Of a stretch of 64,000 bases of DNA, positions 12,601-24,240 are shown piece by piece. The DNA lies in NCBI GenBank assembly GCA_963675135.1, contig OY776131.1, forward strand, positions 35,859,381-35,923,380. The letters are read 5' to 3'. A program made the position numbers and the translations under genes. Every line of letters starts with the position of its first letter. Within the stretch, counting starts at the first letter, position 1. Under the pieces are notes generated by a model. That model did no database searches, was not told where the DNA came from, and saw only the letters and a program-made list of their open reading frames with translations. Origin of the DNA: Galeopsis tetrahit. Taxonomy: Eukaryota > Streptophyta > Magnoliopsida > Lamiales > Lamiaceae.

Positions 12601-13378
12601 GTCCATTTCTGAACCTGAAGTGAAGGAAGCTGCGGAGGCTATGCAAGATCTTAGAAGGTCTAAGAGAGGCAGAGGCAAGTTGGTTAAAACTGCTGATCTT
12701 GAGCAAGCCAAAGCAGATGAGTTGAAGAGAAAGGAGAAAGGCAAGGGTGTTGCTACTCCTGAAGCAGAGGTTCAGACTAGAACAATGTCGAAGAGAAAGG
12801 CTGTTGTCATTGAAGAACCAAAAGAAGCTGAGACAACACCAGTCGTGAAAAAGCAAAAAGTTGTTGATCTTGATGATGAAAGTCATTATGCAAGTAAGAA
12901 GAAAGTTGAAAAACACATTGAAAGACTGCAAAAGCTGAAGTCAGATGAAGATCAAATGGAAGACAAGTTTGTTGATTATTTCATTGATAATGAGCATCGA
13001 GCTGACTGGATGAAGGTGAAAAGACAATGGGAGCTTGATCACTGGATTATTAGGAAATTTGGTGATACTGAAAGTCCAGATGAGTTGTACTCGATGTTTG
13101 ACAAATTCATGGAAGGCCAGAACAAGTTGCTATGGAACCTGATCATGAGGATATCTGCTGCTGCAAACTTCAACATTCTTGTTCCTGTATTTCCAAAGTG
13201 GAAATATCCTATGACCAGCTCAGGAAAGAGAGTTGATCTAAACCAGATCAAGAAATATGAAGAAGAGCTATTGGAGAAGGAGAAGATAGAAGATGAAGAC
13301 CATATCGGTGTTATTCACAAGAGACTCCTAGATGCGTTCTGTGTTCCAAATCCAGAAGGAGGTACTCTCTCAGATTAG
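9637..13378 (+). pseudogene. Extra 3' ORF of Element A (function unknown)
   Basis: A reading frame of about 1240 codons lies between pol and the PPT. It starts at ATG 9637, crosses a frameshift at a CT microsatellite (10738-10757), then stays in one frame to 13378. That frame is broken by TAG at 12146-12148 and 12539-12541. The N-terminal 260 residues contain LEFYANA and a VKITREAVFEHL block. This resembles the plant-specific putative plant transposon protein domain (recognition from memory, not a search). An acidic Ser/Glu-rich linker follows, then a domain with YPMCLREK and CTWVALKK, then Leu/Glu-rich probable coiled coils. The C-terminus is basic with SKRGRGK and SKRK clusters that look like nuclear-localisation signals. 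I see no signal peptide or transmembrane segment, so it does not look like an envelope protein. Element B carries a homologue. Confidence 0.72.
10738..10757 (+). repeat. CT microsatellite inside the extra ORF of A
   Basis: A run of CT dinucleotides ending in TTCTG. The upstream frame reads into it from one phase and the conserved downstream protein continues in another. A length change of this tract is therefore the likely cause of the frameshift. Confidence 0.75.
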
Positions 13379-13548
13379 ATTGTTTACTTTGATTACTTAA
13401 AATTTGATTTTTGATTTTTGAAGTATGTGTAATATCTACTGTTCTTATTTTGAATGAATGAAAATATAAGTACTATTTGATGTTAAGATAAGATAACTAC
13501 TTAACTAGTCTACTATTGAGAAAAGATTCAAGTAGTTTTGGCTTCATC

Positions 13549-13562
13549 AAAAAGGGGGAAAT
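13549..13562 (+). other. Polypurine tract of Element A
   Basis: AAAAAGGGGGAAAT lies directly before the 3' LTR and would prime plus-strand DNA synthesis. Confidence 0.85.
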
Positions 13563-14851
13563 TGTTGGGATATGAATCCTGAAACAAGTCCTAAATGATG
13601 ATTACAAGATAAAGATGAAGTTTTGATAAGCCAAAAGTAGTTTGAATATTTTCTAAGTGTTGACTGATCTAGTCTAGTTAAGAGGAGTCATCTTGAACAG
13701 ACCAGTAGAGTTCACATTAAAAGACAAGTATTGTTATAAATTAAAAGATAAGTACGAATTATAAGTACTTCATATTTGTCTATATTAAACTGTTTAGGTT
13801 GTTATTGAGCTAGTAAACATTGTATAGAAGCTCATTAATTTTCGTATGTAATAGATATATTCATTGTATAGTTTTTATAAGTTGACTAAGCTTGGTAAGA
13901 AGAGCTTAAAGTAATGTAATAGTCTTGTTAGGATTAGAATAGTCTACTGATGAAGCTCACAAGAAGACCAGACCAGACAAGAAGGATGAAGTCTACTACA
14001 CAAGACAGGTGGTCTACAAGACAAGACAAGTCAACTTGAAGTTCGTTACAAATACGCGTTTTGAAGAAGTATGAAGATAAGGATTGAAGAAGTTAGTTAG
14101 AAATAACTAATTAACTACTTAAACGCGTGGATGGATAAGAAGATGCAGTTACAAGTTAGTTTTCAAGAAAGGTTGGTTACAACTGATTAAATTCTTGATT
14201 TCAGAAGTCTATAATTACTTCATAGTGTTCATCGATTCAAGACTACTGAACTACTGCAAATCCACATACTGAAGCGTACTGAAGCTTTCGAAGAAGTTTA
14301 CTCTCAGAGTTTATTGAAGTTCAGAAAGCAAGTCAGAAGTCAAGTGAAGAAACCAGAAGACTGCTACTGAATAAGTTTTTCTTTTTAGTTTACTATTTTC
14401 AAGGTGCTAGATATTTGTAAAATTTCTAGTAAGATCGTAGATATATCTGATGGTATAGTCTTTGAAGATCTAAGTCTTTTTCTTGGGACTTAAAATTACA
14501 AGAACACACACTTTGTACTCGATTGGAAGAGTTAGTGGAAACATCACAACTGGGTTGTGAGAGTGGACGTAGACAAGTTGTCGAACCACTATAAATTGTT
14601 TGTGTTGTTTACTTTACTGTTTTGTTTAATTGCTTAATTGTTTAAACATACATAACTGAACAAGACTAGTTGAGTATAGAACAGAGTTCTCAAATTAAGA
14701 AGTTGAGTATAAACTACTTGGGCTCATTGTTTAATTTCGTATTCCGCATATTGTATTCTGATATATCGAAAGAATTTTGAAAAATCTATTCACCCCCCTC
14801 TAGACATTTTCACTAGCTTACTCGATATTAACTCAACTTTGGGGACCTACA
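13563..14851 (+). repeat. 3' LTR of Element A
   Basis: Same length (1289 bp) as the 5' LTR, with about 11 substitutions by eye. It ends GGGGACCTACA and is followed by the AGGTA target duplication at 14852-14856. Confidence 0.93.
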
Positions 14852-14856
14852 AGGTA

Positions 14857-15520
14857 GAAATAGATGTGACTCGTATTTGACCTCTCTAGCTCTTGACGGC
14901 TCATCCAAGTGGGTTCTACTATGGTACAATGATACTATTTCTGTAAATAACATAATAGCTCTGGAGGAAATATTCTGTATTCCTTCAAATAAATAATATA
15001 ATGTCAGTATAGTACAATGACATGGCGTGGTCCCCTAGGAGCAAACCCTAGATTCCAAATAACAATACTACCCTCAAATCATGAAGGTATAAATGCCTAT
15101 TTTTTTCCATTTGTAAAGGGTAAGTTACTTTTTTCCACATAAAACTCTCTCCATATACATTTCATGATCTTCTTCCAACTTGAGCGTCGGAGGGCCGTCG
15201 CAGGAGCCCCCTCCAGCCCGGTTTTTGTGCAGGTCAACCAGTTCGCATACCAGAAGGTGAACGGAACTTGGTCTCATCAAATGGCGCCGTCTGTGGAAAA
15301 TCTGAGCGAAGGCGTGAGGATTTTCCTGAATTTCGGGAGGAGCACCAGAGCTATTCCCCGAAATCTGCAAGTAATTGAAGAAATAAAGGCACTATCGGCA
15401 TCGCTGGTTGAAAGGCCTCAACTCCCAGATTGGAAGACTAAAAAAATCAACAATGGCGGCATGGGCAAGGCTAGGGATCCTAAACCCTTAAATTGCCTAT
15501 GAGTCGCCGCCATCTACACG
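14857..15520 (+). mobile_element. Decayed gypsy (Tat-like) LTR end, PBS and leader remnant
   Basis: The stretch ACTTGAGCGTCGGAG (about 15178) matches the end region of the LTRs of Elements C and D. CATCA at 15275-15279 followed by TGGCGCCGTCTGTGG at 15282-15296 reproduces the LTR-end/PBS arrangement of Element C (29133-29156). GGTATAAATG near 15085 could be the old TATA box. The downstream ORF (15164-15502) crosses the LTR/PBS junction and is not a credible gene. The left limit of the LTR and any second LTR are not visible, so this is an old truncated element from a relative of C. Confidence 0.55.
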
Positions 15521-18022
15521 GGTTGTCAAGGGAGCGCGTTCGCATTGATGCTCCTGCTTCACCCACTGTGCTTACACCTTCACTGCTCTACCCCTCTAAA
15601 TTAAAGTACGGGCGCCGCTTGCTTCAACGAGCGACGCCGCCTCTCCGCTTCACACAAAACTGCTCCTAACTTCCAATCATTCGCGACGGCCATCGATTAA
15701 AGGCCGATTTCCTCTCGAAGCTAGTGTCACCACCGTGTTGACGGAAGCGGCAAGCACAACCGCCGCGTCTGGTCCGCGAGAGCCTGGACCTTCGTAGGAT
15801 CCTGCGCGCCTCATTGAATCAACTCAATCCGAGTTGAACCACTACAGATCCTCTGTCAGTGGCGCTGTCCTCAACAAGTCATGGGAGCCTCGCGCATGAA
15901 AAGGGGAAGGCTCGATAGCCCCAGAGCGGAAACCTACAATCTGAAAATCCAGAAAACTTCCAAATCTGGTGACCGGGAGAATTTCGTTCAACGATTTTTC
16001 ATTTCTAATTTTTCGTTTAGTTGGGTGTTTGGAATTTTAACACCTTGGTTATTCTTCCTATTTGTGTATAGGGCTCGGTTTGCTCGCGGTTGAGCACGAC
16101 CTGAATTTCAAGGAAAACCAGCTGACGAGCTCTGCCTCAGCTTACCCTGTTATGACATTGGTCAGTGGTGGAATCCTATCCCTTAGATTGAGCTGGATAA
16201 GCCATCTCTCTCCCTCTCTATGTCTAAAATAATTAATCGAAAATGGTTGATTGTGAACTCCCTGTCATTGGATAATGATACCATTAAAACCAATTTTTAT
16301 TTTGGGAGTTGAAGTTTGAAAAAAATCTGAATTGAAACGTAGCTCTGAGGATTTTATTAGTGCTAATCATGCTTAGTATGGTATTTGAGAAAATCCCTGC
16401 CTTTTGACTAAGTACATTATTTGAGCTATGTTCATGATGTGTTTGAGATCATGCTTGAAAGAAATGTAGCTTAGCCTTGGTGCTTTACAATAAGCACGGA
16501 TGTGTTAGAATTAATGAAAATGTGGTTATATAATAGAATAGCATATATTACTTGGGAGGAATGAGGTCTTGCTGAGTTTGGATATAGAGTATTTGGAGAC
16601 AATGGAAGTATGAAAACTACCTGCTACTAAGAGAAATCATTTACTCTCTTATCCTGTCTTTTACAAGCTCAAGACAACTAATTTTTCGAATCGCTTTTGA
16701 GAATGATATGCAAAAGTTTTTGGTGAATGCAAATCATATATATTTTGAAATATTTTTTATTATTGAGTAAAAGTTTATAGCTGAACATGGCTGCTCGAGA
16801 AATGTTTGGTATCAGGTCTAAGAAATTGTGATTGAGATTAACTTTATATGCTGGATGAGAAACCATGTTGTCTGAGGCATTTTTTCACAATTTTCCATAG
16901 TTAGAACACAGATTTCATTTCCATAACATGTCACATGTGTTATATGAGTGTTCATAATTTCGAGAAATATTTGGCTTCTTATTTTGCTCGTATTGATTGG
17001 TAACAAATAATTGAAATTATTCAATCATTTTTCATGATCACTGTAAACTCATATGTATGCATATGCACATATCTAATGGAACTTAAATTTGTACTAGTAA
17101 GAGAAAACAATGATGACCCCATAAAGCGCCTAAAACGTGGGGTAGAGGATTGCGAACTACTCATATGAGTTTGGCAGGAAAAACACTTGTGACTCCGATA
17201 TTGGAATTTGGAAAAACTTCAATATTCGAGAGCTAGAATTACGCGAACAGATGAATTTCGCTTCACAAAAGGATGGGAGAATGAACTCCACAAATAAATG
17301 GACCGAGTCGATTATGTTTGACAACCTAATGGAGTTATCTCTGCACTTTTTATGTGAATCGAAATTATAATATTGCTTAAAGAAAGAAAAATTATTGAAA
17401 AGTTATTCGGATTTAATTTTGAGAAATTAATCCGTGAAGGAACTACTAAGTAACGTGCAATATCTTGTCTAATTAATTGACACTAGTGCAATATCTCAGT
17501 ATCTTTGCTCCTGAGATACTTCACAGGCTCAGCACCAATCGAAGTGATTTTCCATGGCAAAGAATTATTGTTGGAATTGGAGATGATGAAAGTTCGGCTC
17601 CAGAAATTATTGCTCGGGTAAAGTCTACGGGCAGTCCTTTGCCCAGGTTTTATCAGGGGTATGAAATTATCCCCTATTGTTAGAAATTGCTCCATAAATT
17701 AGAATATTTACTGATTGGCTGCTGAATTTTTTGTGATGAATGAGTTGAATATTTAATTTCTTGCATGAATCTTCATACTGCTGATGTATGATATCACATA
17801 CTACCTGTTTGATGAAATACTTGAGCGAGTCTTTGCTTCTTAGCCTATCTTTGCTGTGAGAAATCCCTCATTTTCGAGACTAGAATATGCATGCTTGGGA
17901 AAATTCTGGTTATTCATTAAAGATTTGTTGTCCCTTTGCTAAGAAGCTCTATACTTGCATAATGCTTGAAAGATCCCTGTTTCGGTTTGGCGTAAATCTC
18001 GAAGCGTGGTTTTGTAGAATTT
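15521..18022. other. Unassigned host-like DNA between A and B
   Basis: 15521-16100 is comparatively GC-rich and rich in CGCC/GCCG motifs, like a plant 5' gene region or the leader of the decayed gypsy element. 16100-17450 is AT-rich with no supported feature. 17477-17683 is a short open frame on the plus strand (68 codons) that resembles no family I know. No RNA gene is visible. CCCGT (18023-18027) is the expected left target duplication of Element B, but its partner lies outside the window. Confidence 0.4.
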
Positions 18023-18027
18023 CCCGT

Positions 18028-19479
18028 TGTTGGGATATAAATTCACCCTAAGCCCCACTTGATGTTAGAATAGTTTTGATGGCCAAAACACGTAGAGTTT
18101 ATAAATGTAATAGGATCAGCTGACTCTGTATAGAACAACTTAGACTAGTCTTGTGTGATCAACTGTATTGATATCAGCTGATCAGCACAGTCCTGGCTTA
18201 CATGCCCATCCTCAAGATGAGAAGAGTAGAAGACATGAAGACTAGAAGATCCTTGAAGACCAGATAAGTAAGGTGCTTGTATACCTACTTATCTGATGGA
18301 GTCCAAGTTGAAGATGGCCTTAAAGCAGCACAAGGAATTGCCAGATCAGAAAAGTGCTACTCGACTGATATCAGAAGACAGAAGACATAAGGCCAGACGA
18401 GTAGTCAGAAGACTATGAGTGAAGATCAGAAGAATATGTACTCGTCCAGGACTCGACTGATTCCCAAAAGACATCTTGCAATTCAAATGAAGACCTACCT
18501 TAATTAGAAGATTGACATGATCCCAGGATTGAAGCAATCAAGCGGCTGGAATCAAGGAATCAAGCCAATATGGAAAGATTGCCCCAACGGCTAGTCAACT
18601 CCAACGGCTAGTTGCAGCAATCACCACTATAAATACAAGAGGATGAGAAATCACAAGACACGAAGTCACAACAAGAGAATTCTACAAGCGAAACAAGCAA
18701 GCAAGCATAAAGCCATATTGTATTGAGAGTTCTCCAAGAGCCCAGAAATCCTTAGATTACCTTTAGCTCTTAAGTGATTTCTATCCAACCAAAGAACCTG
18801 AATCCTACTCATATTGTATACCCATTGATTTAGGCATAGTGGTTAAGCATTTTATAAGCTTGAACCATTAGTTGGAAACATTCAAAAACCCCAAACCCCC
18901 ACCGTAAGGTTAAAGTTTTTGAACCCCTGCAAAGTGCAAGTGCTTACAATCACTTGTGGAGACCGTAGCAGTTAGGACTGCTCAGATCTCAAAGTCCTAC
19001 CCTTGGGACTATAAAGGACAAGCCCTTGTAATTTTTGGTAAATTAAAGGGATTAAACATCACGTTAGGACGTGAGAGTGGACGTAGGAACGTATATCCGA
19101 ACCACTATAAATTTGGTGTCTTTTACATTCTGCACTTTACATTATTGTTATTTCATATATCTTATATAGTGCATATTGTGTTTTCAACCATCTTCAAAAC
19201 AGGCCATAACTTTCAAACCAGCATCAGCTGAGTATTTTCATTAAGTAAACAAATTGGTATTTTTCAAAAGAAACAAAAGAACGAGTCTAAACAAGGCCTA
19301 CTAAACTTCCGCATATAATCTCTTCATCAGATAACTATAGTCATCTGGACCAGTAGACTTGTAGTCCAGCTGACATAGAGATCAGAAGAGGTTCCCAACT
19401 CTCTTGAAAAAGTTTTAAAGTCTATTCACCCCTCCCCTCTAGACTTTAATCCCATTCACTACTCGTTCAGGGACCAACA
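18028..19479 (+). repeat. 5' LTR of Element B
   Basis: Begins TGTTGGGATATAAATTC and ends GGACCAACA, giving a 6-bp terminal inverted repeat TGTTGG/CCAACA. It is 1452 bp long. The right boundary is fixed by the PBS two bases later. The left boundary rests on the match to the LTR start of A, as the 3' LTR is outside the window. Confidence 0.85.
18627..18636 (+). promoter_or_regulatory. Putative TATA box in the 5' LTR of B
   Basis: CTATAAATAC is identical to the motif in the 5' LTR of A and sits about 600 nt into the LTR. Confidence 0.6.
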
Positions 19480-19481
19480 AG

Positions 19482-19493
19482 TGGTATCAGAGC
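19482..19493 (+). other. Primer-binding site of B (initiator tRNA-Met)
   Basis: TGGTATCAGAGC is a perfect copia-type primer site after a two-base spacer. Confidence 0.9.
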
Positions 19494-19607
19494 AGTGGTT
19501 CTAAAGGACTACTGTCTCTAGATTATCAGAAGACTTGAGGGAGTCTTTCTGTAGTCCCCTTGAACAGATCTATCTTTTGAAAACTTGCTTTTGAAAACTC
19601 ATACAAC

Positions 19608-21507
19608 ATGAGTGCTAACATGCGTAAGTTTCCTAAGTTTTCAGTGGAGGATTATGATTATTGGAAGATAAGGATGAGGAATAATCTCACATCATTTCAC
19701 TACAAGATATGGTCAGTGATCACAGAAGGCCCAATCACAATCATGACAGTCAACACTGCAAATGGTGATCCAGAAGTTCCAGTTGGAGAACTTGTCCCCA
19801 AGCCAATGAAGGACCTCACACCAGAAGAGATGAACAGTCAAATCTTGACAGCATTGCTCAAGATTACATCATGCAAACTCTTCCAAATGAATACATTGCA
19901 AAATTAATCCACTGTGAGTCAGCTAAAGACATGTGGGATGCATTGGCACTTCTCTGTGAAGGAACTGAGCTGATCAAAGAGAGCAAATTGTCAACAGCAG
20001 TTAAGAAGTTCGAATACTTCAAAATGCAACCAGAAGAGTCTATTGATCAGCTAGACAATAGATTTACCAAGATCATAAATGAGATTGAGTCTCTAGGCAA
20101 GAAATACACAAATAGAGAGAAGAACTTGAAGATCTTAGACTCTCTAACCAAGAAATGGAGACTCAAGAAGACCATCATCAAGGATACTCAGGATATCAAG
20201 AAATGGTCTGCCCAAACTCTATTTCAGAATCTAAAAGCTCATGAATATGATCTTGAAAGAGAAGAAAACTCAGGAAGTGATGAGCCAACTGCAACCCCAT
20301 CTACCTCCAAGACTGTGGCCTTCAAGGCAGCCAATACAAAAGCTGCAAGTACCTCATCTGGCAAGACCTCTCTAAAAACAGAAGACTTTGAAGGATCAGA
20401 CATGAGTCTGAAAGAGAAAATGGCCCTTATGATCAAGAGATTCGAAAGGATGAACACTCTCAACAACAAATGTAGAAAATTTTACAGGAATTATAAAGAT
20501 AGGAGAGCTGGTTCATCTTCTAGAGAATCAAGAGAAAGAACACCAGAAAGATATCCTAGAAAGGATGTGGAGTCATCTGACAGCCGAGGTTCTAGAAGAA
20601 GAGATGCCACTCCTCCAAGAAAAGGCAATTCAAATCAAAAGCCTGGATCATGCTTCAATTGTCACAAACCAGGACATTATGTCTACGAATGTCCAGAGCT
20701 GAATTTGGATGACAAAGAAGAAAGAAAGCCAAGAAGAGACAGAAGAAATTCGGACAAACAAGCCATGGTGACTGAAGAATCTGAATATCAAAGTGATGAA
20801 CTTCCTACATCACCAGACTGTCAAAATCTTCTCAGATGATTCAGATGATCTAGTTATGATGGCCATAGGTGAAAATGAGGTAAATTTCTACACTACTACT
20901 TTCCATTCACCTATTTTTTCACACACAGATGAGATAAACTCATCTGAAGGCGAATCAGAAGACACCTATTATCAATCTTTAAGAAAGGTAAAAGGTGATA
21001 TGGATATTGCCACTAGAGCTTTTATAGAAGTGGAAGAGGAGAACAAGGATTTAAGGAAAGAAATTGCTAGGTTGAAAAAGACTAAGTTTGATAACACCCC
21101 TGAGTTGGTCACAATGAATGAAAGATTGACCAAAGAAGTGGAACTTCTTAAAGAAGAAAATACCACAATAACTCAGCTGTATGAGGGGATGTTAGAAACT
21201 CAAGCCTTAGAAACCAAGGAATTTCGTTCACTACAATCTAAGTTCGATGACCTCTTCCAAGCACACAAGCTCTTAGAAAAGGAGAAGGAATGCCTAAATC
21301 AAAAGATATCAGAGTTCAATAAAGCATCTGCTACTATTGAAAGTATCTCTGAATATTATAGATCTAATGGCAATAAGATGAGTTTTGGTTATGAATTTAA
21401 CCCATCAACATCCTCTCCAGCTGGGGGTAGTACATCTAACAAGTGCACTACTCATTCACATGAAAAAGGTGAGTGTTCTAAACACAATGAACCTAATATG
21501 AACCAAA
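19608..21507 (+). pseudogene. gag of Element B, 5' part (broken, cut by Element T)
   Basis: ATG at 19608 starts a SIRE-type Gag whose opening residues parallel those of A. The frame shifts by -1 near 19840, at the position corresponding to the first shift in A, and again near 20815. The zinc knuckle CFNC...GHYVYEC is at about 20650-20695, after an Arg/Ser-rich region. A Leu/Glu-rich coiled-coil-like segment follows (about 20990-21330). The frame open at 21507 rejoins exactly at 43558 when Element T and one AAA are removed, so T inserted into a readable frame here. Confidence 0.85.
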
Positions 21508-21527
21508 CACTATGCCAAATAAGCTGA

Positions 21528-21910
21528 TAGACAGCGGTTAAAAACCGCTGTAAATTGGAATCAGCAACCGTTGTGATAACAAACGATATAAAAAGGGGGC
21601 GCTGATAGACAGCGGTTATTAACCGCTGTCGTATCTATATACAACAGCGTTTAATAACCGCTGTCGTATCTATATACAACAGCGTTTATTAACCGCTGTT
21701 ATTCCTTAAAAACCGCTGTTGTATGTGCTAAATTTTAACCCCTTACCATATCTACGACAACGGTTTTATTAGTTACGACAGTGGTTATAAACCGCTTTTG
21801 TTTGGATTTACTACAGCGGTTTTAAACTGCTGTTATTAATTCAAAACAGCTGTTGTATTGATCCTATGACTGCGATTTTATTAGCTACGACAGCAGTTAT
21901 TAACCGCTGT
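21528..21910. repeat. Left subterminal repeats of Element T
   Basis: Short near-palindromes such as AGCGGTTAAAAACCGCT and AACCGCTGT recur about every 20-40 bp, in part as a tandem array (GTCGTATCTATATACAACAG units). In CACTA elements such arrays bind the element-encoded regulator; the role here is inferred. Confidence 0.75.
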
Positions 21911-22883
21911 TATAAATATCCAATATTTTTAAAAAAAATCCTGAATTTTTATTTCGCTAAATTAAATAAAAACAAAATACAAAATTTCAAAGAAAAAAAA
22001 GCCAGTAATTTATTAATTGAAAATGACATTCAAAAAGTCCCTATATCATCAACCAATCATCATAATTAATATTCAATGCACGACACATCCATGTATATAT
22101 AAATTTAACTAAACTATATAATAAATTAATTAACAATAATGTCAAACATACATAGATCCAAAAATTTGTTGAGGACATTGAGTTTTAAACTCATCTTGCT
22201 TTTCTTTATGTAACAATCTCTCCCAACACGCATGCGTTTCTTTTCTATTCATCACAAAGAATATAGTGGATTAGCACAAGTCCAATAATTACTAGAAGTT
22301 CAAAAATTAAGAATACAAATTAAAATTATGAACAATAAAGACAAGTAAATGATTTCATATAGTAACACACAACATTAGCAATGCTTCTCCTCCAAGAAAT
22401 ATGTAAGTAGCTTCAATCAATATCAAAATAATAGAATTACAAGAAACGTAATTAATATAATGATATTCTATGAAATGGCAATTCAACTGTTTTTGCCTTA
22501 AAATGATGCAGACTAATCTAGCTAGCTTCGAATAACTAGTTTGAGAGCTCAATAACATGCTTCACTTGCAGATATTGTTGCCACTGACATAAATTTTTCA
22601 TATTTTATCATCTCTAACTAATAGAAGAATCTTTATAATTCTACTAAATACAATATCCAAATAACTAAAATGATCTTATATATATGATTCTATGCTATTG
22701 AAGTGATGCAATGCTCTCCAAATGAACTCTGTATTTGGGAACTGATTAAATTTCACGCTTGCAAAAGTAAAATAGAAATAACGGAGAAAAACAACCCCTC
22801 TGATTCTTAATTAGAACTAATAATACAATTAGTAGTAGTAACCGTGATGCATTTTTTTAGTGTTGGAGAAAATTATTTCCCCC
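21911..22883. other. Left interior of Element T without a recognised gene
   Basis: AT-rich, with no reading frame that I can support. Nothing resembling a TNP2 transposase domain is present. Confidence 0.5.
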
Positions 22884-23367
22884 TTAACAAATATCATATC
22901 TTTTATAGAAATTAAAGGACGGACCTTTTTCTCCTTTTTTAAGTACTGCGGCCTTCAAAATACCAACCCCTTTGGGAGGAAATGCCACTTTAGCACCCAC
23001 AACTATCTGTTTATCTCTAAAATAACTTGGCACCTGCAATACACGAAAAAACTTGAATGCAAGAACAACACACGACTTACATACAAAAGATAGAATCGAA
23101 GAAACACCAATCTAAATCTCAATGGTAAGTAGAACAACTACAATATCAAACCTCAAATTCAGACGATGTCCTTACTATGTCAAACCATGTAAAAGAGGGA
23201 TTTTTTTACCATAAATAAGATACAATTAAACCAAAGAAGAAACATAAATCTGAGAAAAAAATAAACATTTTACTCTTGAGCTAAAAGGAGAAACAGAACT
23301 TTACCTCTGCAAATGTTAACTTTGGTAAATCACATTCAATTTCCATGGCCTTACACTCATCACCCAT
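22884..23367 (-). CDS. Predicted small two-exon gene or captured gene fragment in Element T
   Basis: On the minus strand an ATG at 23367-23365 opens a 63-nt exon (23305-23367). It ends in a GT donor (CAGAG then GTAAAG). An intron of 271 nt ends in TTGCAG, and a 150-nt exon (22884-23033) runs to a TAA. The joined frame is 70 residues, with exon 2 rich in Lys, Val and Gly and containing the motifs DKQIVVGAK and FPPKGVG. Both exon lengths are multiples of three and the splice sites are good, so this looks like a genuine gene piece. I do not recognise the family. It may be a host gene fragment captured by the transposon. Its 3' end may be artificial, since GTTAAG at the stop could be a donor to a lost exon. 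Confidence 0.45.
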
Positions 23368-24240
23368 CTCTCTCCCTCTCTTAAGATACCTGCTCTCACT
23401 CAGTCACGCAGACACAAAGATTCCTTTTACTATAGGGATTTTCCTGGGTAATTGATCTTTAATATTTTTAGGGATGTGTTCACTTTAAATCAAGAACCAG
23501 AGATGGAGGGTGATAATATAATGATATTATGTACAGAGAATGCCTAAGGAACCAACAAGCAAGCCTAGGAAGCTATGCTATAGACGGGTGTGTAGAATTA
23601 ATTCCAAACTAAAATACCGTTGGCGAAATGCTAAAAATTGGGGTGGAGAATGAATGACGAGGAAGAAGATGAGATCGACAAGTTTTGCAAAGATTGGATG
23701 CATAATCATAAGAAGAATAATTCTCCCTCTCATTCTGCATCTAATGGAATTGCATCTTCGATCACATTTCACCGAATAAGAAAATTAGAACCATCGCAAT
23801 CAAATGAGAACTGTCTTCAATTAAAATTCTGGCCAAATTTACAGAAAATTATTACAATAGTAGCATTCACTAAAAAAATGGAGAAACCCCCTAAACAACA
23901 TATAGTACATTGTTTGCTGTGAGAAAATAAATTAGGGCTTACCTGACAGAGGAAGGAGGCTGAGTAAACGACGGTTAGAATAGAGGTCAGGAGGAGTACG
24001 GCGTGCGGGAGCTTTGTGGCGGAGGTGTACTACAGTATGTTTCCTTTGTGGCAGAGATGTACGAAGGAGGTGTGGCCGTGAACAGCGACGGTAGCTAGAC
24101 GTCGAACAGAGACTAAGGTAGGCGACGAACAACTATGGCTATAGGGCAGATTTAAGAGAACGAAATTTCGAATTAAGGTTTCATGCGTGGAGTGCGAAGG
24201 TTTCGTGGGTAAAATCACAAAATATTTATAACTGTACGTG
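23368..24240 (-). other. Upstream region of the captured minus-strand gene piece
   Basis: Read on the minus strand, 24218-23932 is pyrimidine- and CGCC-rich, like a plant 5' leader. It ends in TCTGTCAG followed by GTAAGCCC, a good splice donor near 23940. This could be an untranslated first exon of the gene at 22884-23367. The short open frames on either strand are not convincing proteins. Confidence 0.3.

Larger units (their letters stand above)
1455..14851 (+). mobile_element. Element A: complete Ty1/copia retrotransposon, Sirevirus type
   Basis: The element has 1289-bp LTRs at both ends (1455-2743 and 13563-14851), beginning TG and ending CA. The 5-bp target duplication is AGGTA (1450-1454 and 14852-14856). 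Order of parts is LTR, initiator-tRNA-Met-type PBS, gag with CCHC knuckle, protease, integrase, reverse transcriptase, RNase H, a long extra ORF, polypurine tract, LTR. Integrase before reverse transcriptase defines copia. The large gag, stop-separated pol and extra 3' ORF point to the Sirevirus (SIRE/Maximus) lineage. At 13.4 kb it is larger than an ordinary copia element because of the extra ORF. The two LTRs differ at about 11 positions counted by eye and have no length difference, which suggests a young insertion. Confidence 0.93.

Noticed and set aside
9637..13378. Envelope gene in the Sireviruses
   Set aside because: Neither extra ORF shows a signal peptide, hydrophobic membrane span or Cys-rich ectodomain.
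17477..17683. Short ORF between A and B as a host exon
   Set aside because: No recognisable family, no clear splice sites and a single copy in the window, so there is no support beyond being open.
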